Assembly (NCBI RefSeq): GCF_030272615.1
Contig: NC_081408.1
Location: 609,058,173-609,122,172, forward strand
Source of the DNA: Cryptomeria japonica
Lineage: Eukaryota > Streptophyta > Pinopsida > Cupressales > Cupressaceae
Length of the DNA: 64,000 bases
Direction of reading: 5' to 3'
A program made the translations under genes and the position numbers. Under the pieces are notes generated by a model, which was not told where the DNA came from, did not search any database, and worked only from the letters and a program-made list of their open reading frames with translations. Positions within the stretch are counted from its first letter, which is position 1; every line of letters begins with the position of its first letter. Below, piece after piece: positions 58,693 through 64,000 of the stretch.

Positions 58693-61303
58693 TGATGAGG
58701 AGGGATGATAGAAGGTTAGTCTTCTTTGAGGTTGGTGGGCTTTTGTTCTCAATGTTCTTCCCAAGTCAATCCCTAGGCACAAATGGGATTCTTCTAAACC
58801 TTTCTCCTATCTCCTCCTCTCTATTCAACATTGCTTGCACCCTATTGTATTGGACATCACTCCTCCTTACCTTCCATGCTAAGGCATTCAAGTCTGAAAT
58901 GAGGTCCTCTTGAGTGTCATAAAAAATGAACAAGTTTGGTTGTCCAACTGGCTGAATCTCCTCTCTTCCCAAAATGGGCAACTTTTGGAGAACCATGGTT
59001 TACCTAATCTTATTTGCTCCTTTAAGGATTTCAATCATATTAATCTATTGATTGAACATCTGGACAGGTTTGCAAGGTATGATGACTTTCCTTCACTTCT
59101 CAAGAATGGAAATTTCTCAATTTGATACAAGGAACGTAGGGTTACTCAAAGCAACTTTCTAGGTGCAAAAGGTCAATTTGATCAAATGGCTCAATACAAT
59201 GCTTTGGATATTGTAGTAGGGTGTCTCAGGTCTCTACTCATCAATTTTGATGATTTGAAACAACTAATTTCTTCCCCTTCCTTACCGATTTCATGAATTG
59301 GTCAAATTTGCTCCAAAAAGGCTACTAGAATTAGCCCTAGTTTTTAATGAAATTTGTTCACCCTGCTCAACCTACTAAACTTCATGACAAACCCTTGGAG
59401 ATGTGGTCATTTGATGTTGATAGCTCAAGGATTTTTGCTATGGCAAGTACTGTACAGACTGTTTTAGTGCTGTCCCACAAAATAGGCACTTTTCAAGGGT
59501 TTTTGAAAGTTTTAGTGAGGGTTTGCAATTTACAATTTTTCTTCATGATACTAGGCCAACTTAAATGCTTCAATCCTTGCTTTAATATATGCCAAAAACC
59601 TCCAAAGATTCAAAACTTATCTTCTAATATTGTCATTATATCAAACAAGTGCCACGCTGCTGCCCTTACACAGAAAAATAGTCTAGATGACTGGGACAAC
59701 AACTTTTCAAGGTTTTACATGCATTTCCAACATTGGGTAAGCAAATACAATGAAGGTTTAACAAATATAGAAGCAAAAATTCCTTGTTATAAGTTCTAAC
59801 ACCCTGCAATACAATTAGGAAAAGAGTTTTATTGTGACTGTTGTTCCTTCATCCGCCTACACTGCACTTTGGCTGCATTAAACTGTTACAACTGTCCTTC
59901 TTGGTTTTTATTACTCCTTCACTATGTTTCTAGCCTACAATAGGTGTTAATGGCATGATATAATAATTCACATAACCTCTCCAAAGGCTTGTAAGTTTGA
60001 ACATTCAAAAAGGGTGCCACAAAGTATGACAACATTATATTGCAGTGACAAAGAGCACACTGTTTTAGGATCCTTATTTAGGTCCTTTACAAACAACTTG
60101 TGTAACTTGTCATCTCAACATTGAAAACACTTGCAAATACATTTTCATGATGCAAGAAAGAGGGATACATCATTCCATACTATCTATTTAGAGAGGTTGG
60201 CAATGAGGATCTAACAATGAAACAGTGACTCACTGTTTTGCAGTCCGTTTTTCACCTTTGCCTCTTGCATCCAACCAAGTCATGAGAGAGACAAGGATGG
60301 TAAAGTATAATGCTAACTCTTGCCAACTTGATTCTCCTTCAACATTTCAAAGGTACAGTGCTATGAACAGCAAAGTACCAGTCAAACAAATTTGAGAATA
60401 CCCAAGCCAAGTTGCTCACTTCACACACTTGCCATGGGCTTACAAACACTTGTGCATTGCTAGAAAAGAAAAATGGATGTATGGTATAGTATGTACAGAT
60501 CCAACAAATTCCCTCAAATCCATGGATGAAGAGTCTTTGAAGAAATTAGTTGGATCATGAATGGTCTTCCATTGGAACCACAAAACAATGCCTTTCTCAA
60601 TAGCACTTCAAACAAAACTTGTTCCAAACCCCAAGAAAAGATCAAAGATCACTACTAAAACATAAAAGGAGATCACATAACTCAAAAATAGGTTCATTAC
60701 GGACTCATGGATCCATGGTACGGACTGTACCCTAAAAAGTGCAGAAAACTAGTTAAAAACTCACAGAAAACAAGAGCAAAACAAGTATTTTTCTTAATTT
60801 TCCATAATGAACAACCCATACAATGATTGGAACATGGTTTATATATATGTTCCAACTTTTTTAATCCCTTGTACGGACAGGTACAGGCTGGAACTAACCA
60901 AAACCACCAAAAACCACTTTTTTGACAACTTTTGACAACTTTTTGACAACTTTTGTTGCTCAAAAATTGCATTTTGACTTCCAGTGACTTGGAACTCAAA
61001 CCAATGACTCAAAATCATTTAGAAACACTAAATAAACATTCTCCAATTCCTTTCAAGGCTTTACAACATCAAAAATTTAAAAATGCTCATTTGGACCCAA
61101 AATTGACAATTTTTAGCCTACTGAGCAAAAAAACAAAAATCTTGGAAACTCTTAAACACAAATGAGTTCCAAGCCTTATTACACCACAAAATAAACCTAT
61201 TAAACCTACTAGAAGCATAAAATAAACACACATGCTTAATTTGCAATAAAATGTTATACCTGCTAGGATTTGAGCATTCAGGGGCTCAGGTGCTCCTGCA
61301 CCA
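58693..61303 (-). mobile_element. Insertion H: 2.6 kb LTR-type insertion in the RT of G, family unknown
   Basis: It splits one RT codon neighbourhood. Removing it joins the MNGVF side to the HKYLV side. Edges are TGATGAGGAG at 58693 and CTCCTGCACCA at 61303, giving TG...CA ends, with duplications TTATG (58688-58692) and TTTTG (61304-61308), one mismatch. A TATATATAA-like box on the minus strand is near 60848. Two internal terminal repeats were not found, so it may be a long solo LTR or an incomplete element. Open frames at 58910-59125 (+), 59347-59799 (+) and 58996-58766 (-) have no recognised domain. Confidence 0.6.
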
Positions 61304-61870
61304 TTTTGGAACACCCCATTCATCAAACTCAAGCATACAGATGGGGCATTAGTCAAACCAAATGGTACAACTATGAATTCAATATCCATAATGGGTACGA
61401 AAGGTTGTTCGATGGATGTCATCATCATGAATGCAAAGTTGATGATACCCTGACTTAAGATCAATCTTTCAAAACACCTTAGCTCCTTTGATCTGATAAC
61501 AAAGATCATCAATCCTCGACAAAGGATATTTGTTCTTCATCATCACCTTATTCAATTGTTTGTAATCAATGCACAAACAAAGGGATCTGTCCTTCTTCTT
61601 CACAAAAAAAATAGGTGCTCCCCACGAGGAAATACTAGGACGAATGAACCCCTTAGTCAACAACTTCTCCAACTACATCCAAAGTTCAACCAACTCCTCA
61701 GTGGTCATGCAATAAGGTACCTTATAAATAGGCGAAGCTCCAGGTAAGATCAATTCAAAAATCAATGTTAGGCTTAGGTGGCATTCCCAAAATCTCATTC
61801 GGAAACACAAGCGCAAACTCTCAAAGAATAGGATGACTATCAAGGAAAGCCTCTCTAATCTCATCATCAT
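61304..61870 (-). pseudogene. RT N-terminal part of G
   Basis: Reads [54 protein letters not shown], then after a stop KIDLKSGYHQL (first catalytic Asp) and EFIVVPFGLTNAPSVCLSLM. It breaks off at MNGVF, where H is inserted. Confidence 0.8.
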
Positions 61871-61923
61871 CTAAATTATTCACTATGATAGAAAATAATT
61901 GACATCCATGACGCATGTACACC

Positions 61924-62692
61924 TTTAGACACCTAAAATTGTCCTATCTAATTAAATAAATATTTTTATTTATTTAATTATTTTAGCCTAATTCTTCTAT
62001 TAATTAAATAAATCTTTATTTATTTAATTAATTCATTTGTCCTCTTGTAACCTTATTTCTCATTTAAATAAATACATTTATTTATTTAAATGATCATTTT
62101 TCCTAAATTAAATAAATACTTTTATTTATTTAATTGATCCCACTTCCTCTATTAATTAAATAAATCTTTATTTATTTAATTAATTCATTAGCCTTTTCTA
62201 CCCATGACACATGTCATTCATCTCTTAATTCCTACACTACCTACCCTCTCATTATTTTCTTATATCTTCTACCTACCCTCTAATCCTAGCCGACCATCTA
62301 TCTTTTACACCTCTTAATCTTATCCCTTCATCTCTTACAATGTCTTCTATATAAGAGGATGCTTATATCATTATCAATCCTCCTAGACTAGCATTCAAAC
62401 TTTCATATGTGATCAAGCCTACTTGCAACCACACTTCTGTTATTTGTTGAGCTCTTGTGCACACATAAAATCTGAGAGCAAATATATCAAGCAAGATCAA
62501 TGGAGATAGGAAGAATAGAGATTCAAACCCTATTGGACATGTGATGGTATAATCTTTGTGATTTTGTTGATTTGCATTGTCTTAGGTAATCTTCATATGT
62601 TATGGTGGATCTTTGTTGTTGTTAGGCTAGGGTTTCGTGGTTGAATCTATTTTAGTCTTTCAATATTGTTGTTTCCATTTTTACCATAAACA
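61924..62692 (+). repeat. 5' LTR of A' (769 bp)
   Basis: The first bases are TTTAGACACC where LTR A has TGTAGACACC; the end is ATAAACA. It has the same palindrome set, and TATATAAG at 62348-62355. Confidence 0.85.
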
Positions 62693-64000
62693 TTTTGGCA
62701 CACCTGGTGGGACTTTTGTCCTTTTGCACTTAACATCTTGGTTGAAGATTTTATGCTTTTGAAGTTGCAGATTTGACATCTCCGACAATATTTTGACATT
62801 TTTCGCGTCTGCGCATTTTAACCATGTTTGTGTTGCAGATCCGTGTATGTGTTTCTAAAACGCGTCTGTGAGGGTTGAAGGCACCTCTGTGTCTCATAAC
62901 CGCATTTGCGTAATATTTAATCGCATCTGTGATCTTCATTTTGCAATTTTGGTTTTTGTTCTAATTTTTAGCGATTTATTTCATCATTTTGATTTCCGAT
63001 CTGGTTTATTTGGGCTAACATCTTGTGATCTAGCTAACAAATTGGTGCAGCTTGTCCTGGAAGCAACACATCTTATCGAAGGCCCCTTTTTCACAAAGTT
63101 TTTTGGACCTAAAATTTACCTAACTTGTGTCCTTGCAAGAGGGGTATTATTACAAAACTACTAACAAATCTTTGTTGCAGAATTTTGGCAAGGGTTTTGA
63201 TCTTTATTGTGTGCCTTGGTTTCATAGATTACCAAACACTTCAATTGGTGCACTAAAATTGAACTAGTGTCTTTTGTGTCTTCAACAATAGGCTCTTTTT
63301 GTTTAATCTCTAGAGGGCCTGTCTCCCCATGTGGTTATTAGGACTATTAGTGAGGAGGGAACGACCCATGTGGTAGTGAGGAAAACCCACCTCTTCTGAA
63401 CCACTTTAAATAACTATATCCATGGTGAAAGGCATGGGTAATGTGTACTGATTAGTTCATACCGACACTATGTCTCCCCATAAACCCGTTTGATCAAAAT
63501 TATTTGATCACTAGTAGGGCGCAACCCTTATCGGCTGGGAGCCTTCTGTATTACAGAGCTGAAAGTGCTGCATGTATGGCCACATGAGCAGATTCCCTTA
63601 CTAGCACCTTTTTGTTTTAGAAAGCCAAAATCCTTCTAGTTGTTGGGGTAGGAGGTCAGACCTTTGGAGCGGCCCACACACATAAGGCTCTTAGTAGAGA
63701 TACAAAGTTCGCCACAGGGAGTTTTAGTGGGGACCGGTGCTTGGCTGCCCTGGAGAAGTGAGTGTCGAGGGTGGAGCCAGTGGGGTCAAACATCTAAGTA
63801 TCTGCTTTGAATAGCATAGCCTCAGGGGAAACCCCATGTGGGATCAACAACTATTGTCCTAGCCAACCATAAGAATTGTGCTTGTCTTCTTGTAAACATT
63901 CAAGATCAAACGTCAAAACATTGTGTCTTTTGTGTCTTCAAGTGTATGCAAAATATTTTTTACACCAAACAAAACACTTTCTTTTGAGTCATTTTGAGTC
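62693..64000 (+). other. 5' leader of A' (partial)
   Basis: It starts with the primer-binding region. CGCGTCTG/CGCATCTG words recur at about 62815-62935. The block 63660-63880 is the conserved leader module also seen in A and D. The ORF at 62868-63164 has no recognised content. Confidence 0.6.

Larger units (their letters stand above)
57078..61923 (-). mobile_element. Element G: decayed Ty3/gypsy pol, interrupted by insertion H
   Basis: Minus-strand order: RT N-terminus (61870-61304), insertion H (61303-58693), RT C-terminus and RNase H (58690-57716), integrase (57700-57078). The RT wording ([41 protein letters not shown]) is that of the common chromovirus-like gypsy group, distinct from the Tat elements. 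Stops and shifts are frequent. A' starts immediately to its right, so the missing gag and 5' LTR may lie beyond A'. Confidence 0.75.
61924..64000 (+). mobile_element. Element A': second A-family element, 5' LTR and leader only in window
   Basis: The LTR 61924-62692 aligns along its length to 7463-8269 but differs at many positions, so it is a separate insertion. The primer region TTTTGGCACACCTGGTGGGA (62693-62712) follows, then leader. From 63598 the leader repeats window positions 1-403. The body continues past the right edge. Confidence 0.85.

Noticed and set aside
59347-59799. 150-aa ORF in insertion H as a host gene
   Set aside because: It has no recognisable domain and no splice structure, and lies inside a defined insertion.

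Overview
This window is nuclear DNA from a large, transposon-rich plant genome. The evidence is several kinds of plant LTR retrotransposon, a tRNA-derived SINE, and a split gene with GT-AG introns. The Tat-type Ty3/gypsy elements (second RNase H, CX2HX4HX4C Gag knuckle, DGG protease) and the sparse gene content suit a gymnosperm such as a conifer. That taxonomic reading is inference; the sequence alone does not prove it.

Layout. 1-8269: element A, a Tat-type Ty3/gypsy element on + with its 5' LTR off the left edge. It has gag and protease, has lost most of RT-RNase H-integrase, and carries an antisense, apparently spliced plant-mobile-domain (PMD) gene before its 3' LTR. 8270-11940: element B1, a small non-autonomous Ty3/gypsy on -, whose left LTR appears to have been entered by A. 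11941-13442: no gene seen. 13443-26854: element C, a complete Tat element on + with 1.16 kb LTRs and a perfect GAAAC target duplication; all pol domains are recognisable but broken by stops. 26855-38706: a relatively TE-poor island with simple repeats, a SINE, several tandem duplications and the only credible host gene (32951-36398, four exons on -, 242 aa, Ala/Gln-rich, unrecognised). 38712-42383: element B2 on -, with TSD GGTTC. 42678-43064: a candidate Copia LTR. 43814-55034: element D on -, a Tat-type non-autonomous element with identical-length 1125 bp LTRs, gag-pro, only the start of RT, and a 14-copy repeat array. About 55.0-61.9 kb: element G on -, a decayed Ty3/gypsy pol split by insertion H (58693-61303). 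61924-64000: element A', the 5' LTR and leader of a second A-family copy on +, running off the right edge.

How the parts fit. A, C and D are three families of one lineage. They share the LTR start (TGTAnACACYTAAAA), the primer-binding region (TTTTGGCAC after the LTR), Gag and protease motifs, and a pre-polypurine-tract block with G-runs and a short hairpin. A and D also share a block of 5' leader. C is the only copy with a full pol and so resembles the autonomous type; A, D and both B copies would have needed enzymes from elsewhere. The most unusual content is the antisense PMD gene in A, the conserved non-coding modules around gag and the PPT, and the AT-rich palindromes just inside the LTR starts.
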